Of a stretch of DNA of 64,000 nt, positions 51,351 to 59,930 are shown one piece after another. Location of the stretch: contig JAUXVJ010000024.1 in assembly GCA_030684515.1 (NCBI GenBank), forward strand, positions 351,663 through 415,662, read 5' to 3'. Positions within the stretch are counted from its first letter, which is position 1, and every line of letters begins with the position of its first letter. The position numbers were made by a program, and so were the translations under genes. Under the pieces are notes generated by a model. It had not been told where the DNA came from. It searched no databases and saw only the letters and a list, made by a program, of their open reading frames with translations. Source of the stretch: Actinomycetota bacterium. GTDB taxonomy: Bacteria > Actinomycetota > Actinomycetes > S36-B12.

Positions 51351-53150
51351 GTGCTTCACGAATTCACCTCTCCCGCACCGGCCGGATCACCGAGCGCCCC
51401 GAATCTGAGCACCCACGTCATTGAGAACGCACGGACCCACCCTGACCGAGTGGTGTTCCACGTGCGACGAAATGAACGCACGGTGGAGATCACTGCTGCA
51501 CAGTTTCATGAAGAGGTCCGTGAGGTTGCCAAGGGATTGATCGCCCAAGGAATCCAAGCCGGTGAGCGCATCGGACTCATGTCGCGCACTCGATATGAGT
51601 GGACTCTGTTCGACTACGCCATTGGCTACGCCGGTGCGGTGAGTGTCCCGATCTACGAAACCTCTTCGGCAGAGCAGGTGCAGTGGATCCTTGAAGACTC
51701 ACAGGCGGTCGCTGTCATCTTGGAATCCGACAAGAACAAGCGGCTGTATGCCTCGATCTCAGCGAACCTGCAGACCGTCACTCGCACCTGGGTGATTGAC
51801 GATGACTGTGTGGCGCTGCTGGCAGCGTCAGCGGATTCGATCTCCGACACCCAAGTCGATGCCCGGCAGTCTGCGGTGGGGCTGGATGACCCAGCGACCA
51901 TCCTCTACACCTCCGGCACCACCGGACGTCCCAAGGGGTGCGTGATCACCCAGGGCAACTTTGTCCGCGAGGTGGACGGAGCAATCGAGGTCTTCGGCAC
52001 GATCCTGACCGATCCTGATGCTTCAACCCTGCTCTTCTTGCCGCTGGCTCATGTGTTCGGGCGAATCATCGAACTTGCTGTTGTGCGGGCTCGCACGCTC
52101 ATGGCCTACTGCGCTGACGTCAGCGTGCTCGTACCAGAATTGCAATCCTTTCGACCCACCTTCATCCTCGCGGTGCCTCGCGTGTTCGAGAAGGTCTACA
52201 ACAGTTCACAGCAGACAGCCGTCGCAGATGGCAAGGGGCGAATCTTCGATGTGGCAGTGGCCACGGCTATCAGCTACAGCCAGGCTCGCGAGCATGGTTC
52301 ACCCAATCCCTACCTGCGCCTGAAGCACGCGATCTTCGACGCACTGCTCTACAAGAAGATCCGAACCGCTATGGGTGGACGGGTGCAGTACGCCATCTCG
52401 GGTGGGGCACCACTGGGGGCGCGCCTTGGCCACTTCTTTCGTGGCATAGGCATCGAGGTGTTCGAGGGCTACGGCCTCACCGAGACCACCTCAGCGTTGA
52501 CGGCAACCCATCCAGGGGCCGTGCGCATTGGCACAGTGGGCCAACCCATGCCAGGAACCACGATTCTCATTGACGACGACGGTGAGATCCTGGCCAAGGG
52601 AGTTCAGGTCTTCACCCAGTACTTGGGCAATCCGGAGGCAACTCAGGACAGCTTCACTGCTGACGGCTGGTTTCGCACCGGCGACATCGGCGAGCTCGAT
52701 GATGACGGCTACTTGAAGATCACCGGACGCAAGAAGGAAATCATCGTCACCGCTGGCGGCAAGAACGTTGCGCCGGCCGTGTTGGAGGACCGCATCCGGG
52801 CCAATTGGCTTGTCTCCAACTGTCTTGTCGTTGGCGAGGGCCAACCCTTCATCGCCGCACTGGTCACCATTGATGCCGACGCCTTCCCAGCCTGGCTGAG
52901 TCAGATGAAGAAGCCGGCCGGGGGCACCGTGGCTGAGTATGTGAACGATCCTGACCTGATTGCTTCAGTGCAGAAGGCCGTTGACGACGGCAACGCCGCT
53001 GTCTCGGCTGCTGAGTCGATCAGGAAGTTCACGATCCTTGGCCATGATTGGACTGAGAATGACGGTCACCTCACGCCATCCTTGAAACTCAAGCGTTCAG
53101 TCGTGATGCGCTACTGCGCCGCTGACATCGACGCCCTCTTTGCGAGTTAG
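51351..53150 (+). CDS. Long-chain fatty-acid--CoA ligase (FadD15-like)
   Basis: Activates fatty acids to acyl-CoA through acyl-AMP. It has 599 residues with the AMP-binding ILYTSGTTGRPKG motif, EGYGLTETT, the hinge-region DGWFRTGDIGELDDDG and GRKKEIIVTAGGKN. GTG 51351 follows AAGGAG at 5 nt. The position matches fadD15 in mycobacteria. It converges on the NlpC/P60 gene with stops overlapping by 4 nt. Confidence 0.93.
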   Translation: MLHEFTSPAPAGSPSAPNLSTHVIENARTHPDRVVFHVRRNERTVEITAAQFHEEVREVAKGLIAQGIQAGERIGLMSRTRYEWTLFDYAIGYAGAVSVPIYETSSAEQVQWILEDSQAVAVILESDKNKRLYASISANLQTVTRTWVIDDDCVALLAASADSISDTQVDARQSAVGLDDPATILYTSGTTGRPKGCVITQGNFVREVDGAIEVFGTILTDPDASTLLFLPLAHVFGRIIELAVVRARTLMAYCADVSVLVPELQSFRPTFILAVPRVFEKVYNSSQQTAVADGKGRIFDVAVATAISYSQAREHGSPNPYLRLKHAIFDALLYKKIRTAMGGRVQYAISGGAPLGARLGHFFRGIGIEVFEGYGLTETTSALTATHPGAVRIGTVGQPMPGTTILIDDDGEILAKGVQVFTQYLGNPEATQDSFTADGWFRTGDIGELDDDGYLKITGRKKEIIVTAGGKNVAPAVLEDRIRANWLVSNCLVVGEGQPFIAALVTIDADAFPAWLSQMKKPAGGTVAEYVNDPDLIASVQKAVDDGNAAVSAAESIRKFTILGHDWTENDGHLTPSLKLKRSVVMRYCAADIDALFAS

Positions 53151-54199
53151 AGAACTCGGCCAACGCCCGTGAAGTAGTTGCGGTACCAAGGTCCAAGTAC
53201 TGCACTGATCTCCACACCATCACCTGGGTTGGCAGCGTGCACCATCTTGCCGCCGCCGATGTACATGCCAACGTGGTGAACGCTGCCGCCGAAGTAGAAG
53301 ACGAGATCACCGGGCTTGGCCTGACTCAAGGAGATCTTGCGGACCTTGCTGTACTGCGAGTAGCTGTAATGCGGCAATGAGACTCCGGCCTGGCGCCAGG
53401 CCGTCATCGTCAGGCCAGAACAGTCGAAAGTGCTGGGACCCGCTGTGGCTGCCACATAGCGATTTCCGACCTTGGACAAGGCATAGCGCACAGCCTTGGC
53501 CGCCCGAGGATTGACGCCGGGCAGTGGTCGATTGGAGATCTGCTTCTGGGCCTTCTGCGCTTGGGCCTGCGAGGCCTTTCGCTCCTTGGCCTCGAGTGCA
53601 GCAAGACGTTTGCGCTCCTGGGACTGCAGCCCCGCCAGCACATTGGAGGCCGCAGCCAACTGCTTGTCTGCCTCAGTCTTGGCGCTGCGCATCTCATTGC
53701 GCACCCCTTGGGCGATCTTTTCCTTGGCTGCCACTTCGGCTTCGGTCTGGGCCAGCCGCAGGCGGGCCGTCTGGGTGCGACGGATCGACGCCGACTGGGC
53801 CTGCGCCACCTGTTCAACTGCCGCGGCCTGAGAAAGGAACTGACTGGGGTCGTTGGCCAGCAGCACCTGAAGCGAGGAATCCATCCCGCCGCTCATGTAG
53901 GTGGCTCGGGCCAGACTGTCTACTGAGCCCATGACCGCGTTGAGCTCGCGCTTCTGACGGCCGGCCTTGGTCTTCAGCACAGCCAGAGTCGACTCGGTTT
54001 CGGTCAGCTTTCCCTGCGCCTGGTTGTAGCGCTCGGTTGCCGTTTCGGCCTTGGCCTGAAGGTCCATGACCTGGTTGCGCACTGCAGCAATCCGGTTGGG
54101 GTCTGCCTGAGCGGCAGGGGCGGACACCGTGGCAAGGCTGGTCAAGATGATCGCGGCACCTAGGGCCGCGGTGAGACCGCGGCGTCGATGTCGAGCCAA
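53147..54199 (-). CDS. Secreted NlpC/P60 peptidoglycan endopeptidase (RipA-like)
   Basis: A 350-residue exported wall hydrolase. It has a signal peptide (about 1-32, cleavage after AQA), a long Ala/Gln-rich coiled coil (35-215), then an NlpC/P60 domain with C260 in FDCSG, H309 in HHVGMY and H321. The TTG start at 54199 follows AAGGAAA. The coiled coil probably occludes the active site until bound by a divisome partner, as in RipA-type enzymes (inference). It lies beside the exonuclease gene as Rv2190c does beside Rv2191 (recalled). Confidence 0.92.
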   Translation of the reverse strand: MARHRRRGLTAALGAAIILTSLATVSAPAAQADPNRIAAVRNQVMDLQAKAETATERYNQAQGKLTETESTLAVLKTKAGRQKRELNAVMGSVDSLARATYMSGGMDSSLQVLLANDPSQFLSQAAAVEQVAQAQSASIRRTQTARLRLAQTEAEVAAKEKIAQGVRNEMRSAKTEADKQLAAASNVLAGLQSQERKRLAALEAKERKASQAQAQKAQKQISNRPLPGVNPRAAKAVRYALSKVGNRYVAATAGPSTFDCSGLTMTAWRQAGVSLPHYSYSQYSKVRKISLSQAKPGDLVFYFGGSVHHVGMYIGGGKMVHAANPGDGVEISAVLGPWYRNYFTGVGRVL

Positions 54200-54340
54200 G
54201 ACGTTTCCTTCCCGTCAGCGTGCATGGGTCGAAGTGCGGACGCTTGCGCTTAGGACGCGCGCCTCATGCAGATCGTTCCATCGGCATCCCCACCCACAGG
54301 TTTCCCCACGAATAAGAAGACAAGACGGTAACACGCAGGG

Positions 54341-54571
54341 CTATCCAGCCCGCCTCTTGGAAGCCTTGGAAGGCCCTCCTGTGGCCGGTTTCACTAGACG
54401 AAGAGGGGGAATCAGGCCCGAATCGGCCAAGGCCGAGACGGCCGCCAAGTGCTCATCAGCGATGAGCGGGACCGCGTGATCAGCTAGCCCGGGCATGCCC
54501 AGCAGGACAGAAACCACGCAGTCGCCACAGGCCACCGGAGCTGCCGTGCACTGCTCGCAATCAATGATCAT
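54341..54571 (-). CDS. Small conserved actinobacterial protein with two CxxC pairs
   Basis: A 76-residue protein beginning MIIDCEQCTAAPVACGDCVVSVLL, with Cys-x2-Cys pairs at residues 5-8 and 15-18 that could bind a metal ion. Actinobacterial homologues of the same size share this N-terminus. The remainder is a short helical domain and a basic C-terminal tail (SKASKRR). Function unknown. It lies between the Zn-ribbon gene and the NlpC/P60 gene on the same strand. Confidence 0.75.
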   Translation of the reverse strand: MIIDCEQCTAAPVACGDCVVSVLLGMPGLADHAVPLIADEHLAAVSALADSGLIPPLRLVKPATGGPSKASKRRAG

Positions 54572-54603
54572 GCCCCGACGCTAAATCGGGGGTCTGACAG
54601 CGG

Positions 54604-54876
54604 TCAGACCCCGCCGTCTCCTGGCCCCTCGCTGGCCGGACCGCCGAACTCAGGTCGGGCCACGATTTCCACCCGATCAGTGGCTGAGCACCAACGGCAG
54701 GCAACCTGCTCAACCTCTTCGCTCAGGACCACGCGCTCCTCAATCACCGGAACCCCGGCCATATCCAGATGCCAGAACTCCTCCACCCGGGAGGTTCGCA
54801 CCACGGTGAAGCGGGTGAGGTTGCCGCAATGGGCGCAACGGAAACGAGACTTGTCATCAGGGAGGGTCATTGCCAC
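54604..54876 (-). CDS. Zinc-ribbon protein, 90 residues
   Basis: A small protein with two Cys pairs, CAHC near the N-terminus and CRWC toward the C-terminus, consistent with one zinc ribbon. Between them is an RTSRVEEFWHLD segment. It is conserved in actinobacteria, function unknown. GTG 54876 is chosen because TACAGT lies 7 nt upstream (leaderless geometry); ATG 54870, two codons later, is the alternative. It is divergent from the exonuclease gene. Confidence 0.72.
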   Translation of the reverse strand: MAMTLPDDKSRFRCAHCGNLTRFTVVRTSRVEEFWHLDMAGVPVIEERVVLSEEVEQVACRWCSATDRVEIVARPEFGGPASEGPGDGGV

Positions 54877-54883
54877 GGCGGCA

Positions 54884-54889
54884 ACTGTA
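54884..54889 (-). promoter_or_regulatory. -10 element TACAGT for the Zn-ribbon gene
   Basis: TACAGT on the minus strand, 7 nt before GTG 54876; no ribosome-binding site. Confidence 0.45.
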
Positions 54890-54943
54890 ACGGTGCTGCA
54901 GTTCCGCCACTCGCGCCTGCGCAGCTGTGTCACAGTCCGGACA

Positions 54944-54949
54944 TAGCCT
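54944..54949 (+). promoter_or_regulatory. -10 element TAGCCT for the exonuclease gene
   Basis: TAGCCT is exactly 7 nt before ATG 54957; no ribosome-binding site. Confidence 0.5.
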
Positions 54950-54956
54950 CACAGCC

Positions 54957-56720
54957 ATGCACGTGCAACTGGCCACCGACGACCTGGGCATCCCCCTTGC
55001 AGAGGTGACATTCGTCGTCCTGGATCTGGAAACCACAGGTGGCAGTCCAAAGCAGGCTGGCATCACTGAAATTGGCGCCGTCAAGGTCCGAGGCGGCGAA
55101 GTGCTCGGCGAGTTCGGGACCCTCGTCAACCCCGAGGTCAGCATTCCGCCATTCATTGCTGCACTGACAGGCATCACTGACGCCCTGGTAGCCAGCGCGC
55201 CCACCTTGAACGGCGTGCTCCCCAGCCTGCTGGAATTCATCGGCGACGCGGTCGTGGTGGCCCACAACGCCCCCTTCGATATCGGCTTTCTCATGGCTGC
55301 CTGTCAAAGCCAAGGACTTTCCTGGCCCAAGCCCAAGGTGGTGGACACCGTGCGCCTTGCCCGGGTGGCTCTGCATCGCGATGAAGTGCCCAACTGCAAG
55401 CTGGGCACTCTGGCCGCCTTCATGCATTCGCCGGTCACACCAAACCACCGAGCCCTTGATGACGCTCGCGCAACAGTGGTCGTCCTGCACGGGCTGCTCG
55501 AGCGGGTAGCCAATCTGGGGGTCGTCACCTTCGAGGATCTTGGTGCCTTCACTTCGCGCGTCACCCCAGAACAGCGGGCAAAGCGGCACCTGGCGCAGGG
55601 GCTGCCCACAGGTCCAGGCGTGTATATCTTTCGCGACGCCCAGGGGTCAGCCTTGTATGTCGGCACCTCCAAGAACATCCAGTCAAGGGTGCGGACCTAT
55701 TTCACCGCATCTGAGACTCGACGTCGGATGAGCGAGATGGTCGCGATTGCCACACGCGTCGATGCGATCGCCTGTGCCAGCGTGCTGGAAGCACGCATTC
55801 GCGAGCTTCGCTTGATTGCAAGTGAGCAGCCTCGCTACAACGTACGGTCCAAAAGACCCGCTTCGCAGACCTGGATCACCCTCACCAAGGAGAAGGCGCC
55901 ACGCTTGTCCGTCGTCCGGCAGGCAAAGACAGGTGAGCATGTCAGCTTCGGCCCCTTCAGCGGACGTCAGGCCGCACAAGAAGCGGCCGACACCTTGGCC
56001 TGGGTCTACAACCTGCGTACCTGTTCGGCTCGCATCACGTCCAAGGCTGGCGCCAAGACGTCAACAGCGTGTGCACGACTTGATCTCGGCCGCTGCCCTG
56101 GCCCTTGCCGCGGTGAGTTCCAGACCTATCAATCCGTTGTCGATCAAGCCACCGCTGCGATGCTCGGTGATCTGCGACCGATCGTGTCCACCATCACCGC
56201 TCATCTCGTCCAGCTCAGTTCACAGGATCGCTATGAAGAGGCGGCCCTGTGGCGCGACCGACTCGCGCAACTGATTTCGGCCAGCGTGCGCTCCCACCGC
56301 CTCAACTCTGTTCGGGCGATCACCGAACTGGTGGCTGGGATCCCCACCGAAGCCGGCGGATGGGAGATTCATGTCATTCGCAATGGACGTCTCGCGGCGG
56401 CCACCCACGCTCCAGCCGGGGTTGATCCCATTCCTGTTGTCCAGGCGGCCATCGCCATGGCCGAGGGTGCTCCGAACGACGAGGTCCTCTCTGAAGAAAC
56501 TGCAGCCCTTGCTGACTGGCTCGATCAGCCCGGGGTGCGCCTGGTGCACGCAAGTGCGCCGTTGGCAATGCCCCTCAACTGCGGCGGCCATCTGATAGCG
56601 CAATTGAACTCTGCGCGTAAAGCCGCACACGCGGCCGTTCTGCAGGTTGACGCCAGTGGTCCAGCGCTTCGACCTCATGGCCCCTCGCACGCGATGGTCA
56701 CCCGCATTCGCACTGGCTAA
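54957..56720 (+). CDS. DEDDh exonuclease fused to UvrC-like GIY-YIG domain
   Basis: A 587-residue two-domain nuclease. Residues about 18-190 are a DnaQ-type 3'-5' exonuclease with LDLETTG, HNAPFDIGF and HRALDDA (DEDDh set). Residues about 215-300 are a GIY-YIG endonuclease like the N-terminal half of UvrC (GPGVYIFRD, LYVGTSKNIQSRVRTYF), followed by a UvrC-like region with CPGPC. The C-terminal RNase-H-like UvrC half is absent. M. tuberculosis Rv2191 has the same make-up and neighbours (recalled). It is probably an accessory excision-repair nuclease. Confidence 0.88.
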   Translation: MHVQLATDDLGIPLAEVTFVVLDLETTGGSPKQAGITEIGAVKVRGGEVLGEFGTLVNPEVSIPPFIAALTGITDALVASAPTLNGVLPSLLEFIGDAVVVAHNAPFDIGFLMAACQSQGLSWPKPKVVDTVRLARVALHRDEVPNCKLGTLAAFMHSPVTPNHRALDDARATVVVLHGLLERVANLGVVTFEDLGAFTSRVTPEQRAKRHLAQGLPTGPGVYIFRDAQGSALYVGTSKNIQSRVRTYFTASETRRRMSEMVAIATRVDAIACASVLEARIRELRLIASEQPRYNVRSKRPASQTWITLTKEKAPRLSVVRQAKTGEHVSFGPFSGRQAAQEAADTLAWVYNLRTCSARITSKAGAKTSTACARLDLGRCPGPCRGEFQTYQSVVDQATAAMLGDLRPIVSTITAHLVQLSSQDRYEEAALWRDRLAQLISASVRSHRLNSVRAITELVAGIPTEAGGWEIHVIRNGRLAAATHAPAGVDPIPVVQAAIAMAEGAPNDEVLSEETAALADWLDQPGVRLVHASAPLAMPLNCGGHLIAQLNSARKAAHAAVLQVDASGPALRPHGPSHAMVTRIRTG

Positions 56721-56867
56721 GGGATTCGCAAATAGCGACGATTCACCATGCCGCTTGGAAACTGCTGATGAGCTAAGCGAATTCCACACCAGTGCGCGGC
56801 TCTGGCGGATGACTGGCGAACACATGCACTGGTTGATCTTCACACGGCAGTGGAGTCACGTGCCCCC

Positions 56868-57959
56868 CTAGTTCTGGTTCTCTCCAAGGCCTTGGGTGAA
56901 GGCGACCCAATGACTCAGCACCTGACCGGCAGCGCCCGAGTCAAGGGCCAACCGCGCTCGTGCCAACTGCGCAGTGATGCGCTCCGGCAGTGGCGCTGTC
57001 GACACTCCATCTGAAAGTGCGTCATAGGCAACCAGCGCAGCGGCAGCATTCAGTGCCACGACATCGCCAATTGCGGCGATGCGCATGGCATCTGTTGCGT
57101 CAACAGATGTGAGCCCGAGGACTTGGCGCAGCAATGCTGCGTTGCGCACTGGATCGCCACCGACCAGGAGCGCAGGTTCGACAGGCACCAGACCCACCGA
57201 TCGCGGATCGAATGACACCTGCTCAACTGAATCGCCGGTGGCATCCCAGATGGTGGAGCTTGTCGTCGTGGAGATCTCGTCCAAGCCATCGTCGCCGCGG
57301 ACCACCAAAGCGCGGACTCCCCGCGATTTCAGGACTTCGGCAATGACCGGCGCGCGCTGCGCATCAGCAACGCCGACGAGCATCGCGGCTGCACCGGCCG
57401 GGTTGGACAGCGGCCCCAGGATGTTGAAGACCGTTGGAACGCCGAGCTCGCGGCGCACTGCTCCAACGTGGCGCATCGCCGGGTGGTGGCGCGGAGCAAA
57501 GGCAAAGCCAATCCCGACTTCATCAACGCATTGACGTACCAGTTCTGGAGACAGCTCAATGACGACACCGAGTTCTTCCAAGACATCAGCAGTGCCGGTC
57601 TGTGAGGATGCGGCCCGATTGCCGTGCTTGGCCACCGGATTCCCACAGGCGGCAACCACCAATGCGGTCATGGTTGAGATGTTCACTGTGTTGGCTTGAT
57701 CCCCACCCGTGCCCACAATGTCAATGGCTGGGCGTGCTGTGGTGAAGGTGTTGGCATGCAGCGCCATCGTTGCAACGAGTGCTTGGACCTCTGCTGCTGT
57801 TTCGCCCTTGGCGCGCAGGGCAACGACAAAGGCAGCAATCTGAGCGTCAGTCGCCTCGCCGGCGAGCATCTGCTGCATGGCCCATGAACTCTGCTCATTG
57901 GAGAGCTCGGAGCGAGAAATCAGGGTGCGCAGCACCTGGGGCCAGGTGTTCTCCGCCAT
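56868..57959 (-). CDS. trpD: Anthranilate phosphoribosyltransferase
   Basis: Second step of tryptophan synthesis. It has 363 residues with the PRPP loop GTGGDQANTVNIST, KHGNRAASS and the metal-binding DDGLDE. It stands apart from other trp genes, as in mycobacteria where trpD lies beside ctaE. It converges on the exonuclease gene with 147 bp between that hold no gene and no clear terminator. Confidence 0.95.
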   Translation of the reverse strand: MAENTWPQVLRTLISRSELSNEQSSWAMQQMLAGEATDAQIAAFVVALRAKGETAAEVQALVATMALHANTFTTARPAIDIVGTGGDQANTVNISTMTALVVAACGNPVAKHGNRAASSQTGTADVLEELGVVIELSPELVRQCVDEVGIGFAFAPRHHPAMRHVGAVRRELGVPTVFNILGPLSNPAGAAAMLVGVADAQRAPVIAEVLKSRGVRALVVRGDDGLDEISTTTSSTIWDATGDSVEQVSFDPRSVGLVPVEPALLVGGDPVRNAALLRQVLGLTSVDATDAMRIAAIGDVVALNAAAALVAYDALSDGVSTAPLPERITAQLARARLALDSGAAGQVLSHWVAFTQGLGENQN

Positions 57960-57962
57960 GGT

Positions 57963-58382
57963 TCAGCTTGCTCGGGCAGCAACCCGGCGCTGCAGCAGCG
58001 AACCAACCCGAATTGCCAGATCAATGGCATTGATGGGGTGCGCAGCAACCGCGTCAGCGCGAGACCAGGTGGCCAACCAGGCATCCTGCTGCCGGGCGAT
58101 CAGCACCAGGATCGGTGGGCACTGGTAGATCTCGTCCTTCAATTGGCGAGCCATTCCCATGCCACCGGCTGGCACAGCCTCACCATCAAGGATGAACAGA
58201 TCAATGCCACCGGCATCTGCTGCCGCGACCAGGGCGGGCTCAGTTGCCACTTCAAGATAGGTCACTTCGGGCAATCCGGGCACTGGTCGCTTGCCAAGGG
58301 CGAGCAGCACATCGCTTCGCACAGTGCGGTCATCGCTATACACGAGCACCCGAAGCGGGGCTGCAGATGAGGCTGAAGTCAC
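57963..58382 (-). CDS. Degenerate response-regulator receiver domain protein
   Basis: A 139-residue stand-alone receiver-like protein. The acidic pair D17-D18 and the presumed phosphate-accepting D66 (LFILDGEAVP) are kept, but the switch Thr/Ser is Ala (A96) and the conserved Lys is His (H115). Phosphorylation-based switching is therefore doubtful. No output domain. The GTG at 58382 has TACAGT 6 nt upstream. It precedes trpD on the same strand and is divergent from ctaE. Confidence 0.75.
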   Translation of the reverse strand: MTSASSAAPLRVLVYSDDRTVRSDVLLALGKRPVPGLPEVTYLEVATEPALVAAADAGGIDLFILDGEAVPAGGMGMARQLKDEIYQCPPILVLIARQQDAWLATWSRADAVAAHPINAIDLAIRVGSLLQRRVAARAS

Positions 58383-58388
58383 ACGCGC

Positions 58389-58394
58389 ACTGTA
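58389..58394 (-). promoter_or_regulatory. -10 element TACAGT for the receiver-like gene
   Basis: TACAGT on the minus strand, 6 nt before GTG 58382; no ribosome-binding site. Confidence 0.45.
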
Positions 58395-58500
58395 GTCCGA
58401 ACCTCAACTGGGAACACCTCAGGGCCGCCGAGAAAAATGTGACGAATCCCTAAGGGGGGTCAGGGCACAGAACGGCCGCGCATCTGCCAGACTCCCTCCC

Positions 58501-59106
58501 GTGGCAACCACGACTTCTGTCCCCTCTGCGTACGCTCACGCCCCGGCGGCTCGCCCCAACATGGTCGCCATCGGCACCATTGTGTGGCTGTCCAGCGAGC
58601 TCATGTTCTTCGCTGCATTGTTCGCCATGTACTTCACCTTGCGGGCGGTGAATCCTGAGCTTTGGGCCAATGAGACTGCACTGCTCAACATTCCCTTTGC
58701 CAGTGTGAACACCACGGTGCTGGTGCTTTCCTCGGTGACCTGCCAGTTGGGCGTCTTCGCAGCAGAGCGTGGAGATGTCAAGGGCCTGCGCCGCTGGTTC
58801 ATCATCACCTTCCTGATGGGCGCCTTCTTCGTCGCCGGTCAGATCACTGAATACACCGAGCTGGTTCGCGAAGGACTCACCCTGTCCTCCAACGCATATG
58901 GCAGCGCCTTCTACTTGACCACCGGCTTCCACGGTCTGCACGTACTTGGCGGCCTGGTCGCCTTCCTGTTTGTCTTGGCAACGACCTACATCGCCAAGCG
59001 CTTTACTCACGATCAGGCCACGCGCGCAGTCGTTGTCTCCTATTACTGGCACTTCGTCGATGTCGTCTGGATAGCCCTGTTCTTCATGATCTACATCCTC
59101 AAGTAA
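58501..59106 (+). CDS. ctaE: Cytochrome c oxidase subunit III
   Basis: Five-helix subunit of the aa3-type terminal oxidase. It has 201 residues with [24 protein letters not shown] and [11 protein letters not shown] motifs. The start is GTG 58501 with no ribosome-binding site and CAGACT 7 nt upstream, a weaker match to the leaderless pattern. It is followed by qcrC after 38 nt, forming the actinobacterial bcc-aa3 respiratory operon. Confidence 0.95.
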   Translation: MATTTSVPSAYAHAPAARPNMVAIGTIVWLSSELMFFAALFAMYFTLRAVNPELWANETALLNIPFASVNTTVLVLSSVTCQLGVFAAERGDVKGLRRWFIITFLMGAFFVAGQITEYTELVREGLTLSSNAYGSAFYLTTGFHGLHVLGGLVAFLFVLATTYIAKRFTHDQATRAVVVSYYWHFVDVVWIALFFMIYILK

Positions 59107-59144
59107 TTCCGCATTCAGTCCACGAACAAGGAAGGTCCGAACGA

Positions 59145-59930
59145 GTGAAGTTCCTGGCCGCACGGCGGCGCAACCCACTTGTTGCAATTGGCCTGTTGCT
59201 CTTCGCGCTGATCGCGGTGGGTGGCGGCTACGCAGCAATTGCCAATGTGCAGCCAGCTCAAGCAACAGTCGGCTCGCAGACACAGGTCGAAGAGGGCAAG
59301 CGCCTCTACCTCGCTGGCTGCTCTTCTTGCCATGGCATGGAAGCGCAGGGCACTGAGAATGGGCCGACGCTCATCGGCGTCGGTGCTGCAGCAGCGAACT
59401 TCCAGGTCAGCACTGGTCGCATGCCTATGGCAGCACCGGGTGCGCAGGCAGTTCCCAAGGACCCGATCTACACCGAAGATCAGATCGCTGCGCTCGCGGC
59501 CTATGTCGCCTCGCTGGCCCCTGGCCCAGCGATTCCCACGGCCGAGGACCTCGACTTCTCCAACGCTGATGTTGCCCAAGGCGGCGTGCTCTTTCGCACC
59601 AACTGTGCCCAGTGCCATCAAGCAGCAGGCCAAGGCGGCGCGCTCACTCAAGGAAAGTACGCCCCCAATCTGATGGGTGCCACTCCACAGCAGATGTGGG
59701 AGGCAATGGCCACCGGCCCGCAGAGCATGCCGATATTCAGCACCGCAACTCTGCCGGCCAAGGACAAGCAGGCGATCATGGCCTACGTCGCCAATCTTCA
59801 GACTGCTTCAAGCCCAGGAGGCCTTGATCTTGGCCGCCTTGGTCCAGTGACTGAAGGACTGTTCTTGTGGACAGCAGTGTTCGCTGCGCTCATCGGTGCA
59901 GCCGTATGGATCGGAATTAAGGCGCGATGA
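59145..59930 (+). CDS. qcrC: Diheme cytochrome c subunit of the bcc complex (QcrC)
   Basis: Membrane-anchored diheme cytochrome that passes electrons directly from the bc1-type complex to oxidase. It has 261 residues: N-terminal anchor (13-33), two CXXCH heme sites (CSSCH at about 59, CAQCH at about 156) and a C-terminal membrane helix. GTG 59145 follows AAGGAAGG. Its end overlaps the qcrA start (ATGA). Confidence 0.95.
   Translation: MKFLAARRRNPLVAIGLLLFALIAVGGGYAAIANVQPAQATVGSQTQVEEGKRLYLAGCSSCHGMEAQGTENGPTLIGVGAAAANFQVSTGRMPMAAPGAQAVPKDPIYTEDQIAALAAYVASLAPGPAIPTAEDLDFSNADVAQGGVLFRTNCAQCHQAAGQGGALTQGKYAPNLMGATPQQMWEAMATGPQSMPIFSTATLPAKDKQAIMAYVANLQTASSPGGLDLGRLGPVTEGLFLWTAVFAALIGAAVWIGIKAR

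Noticed and set aside
56721-56867. Small open frame between the exonuclease gene and trpD
   Set aside because: It begins inside the exonuclease gene, lacks a ribosome-binding site and has no protein-like pattern; no hairpin terminator was found either.
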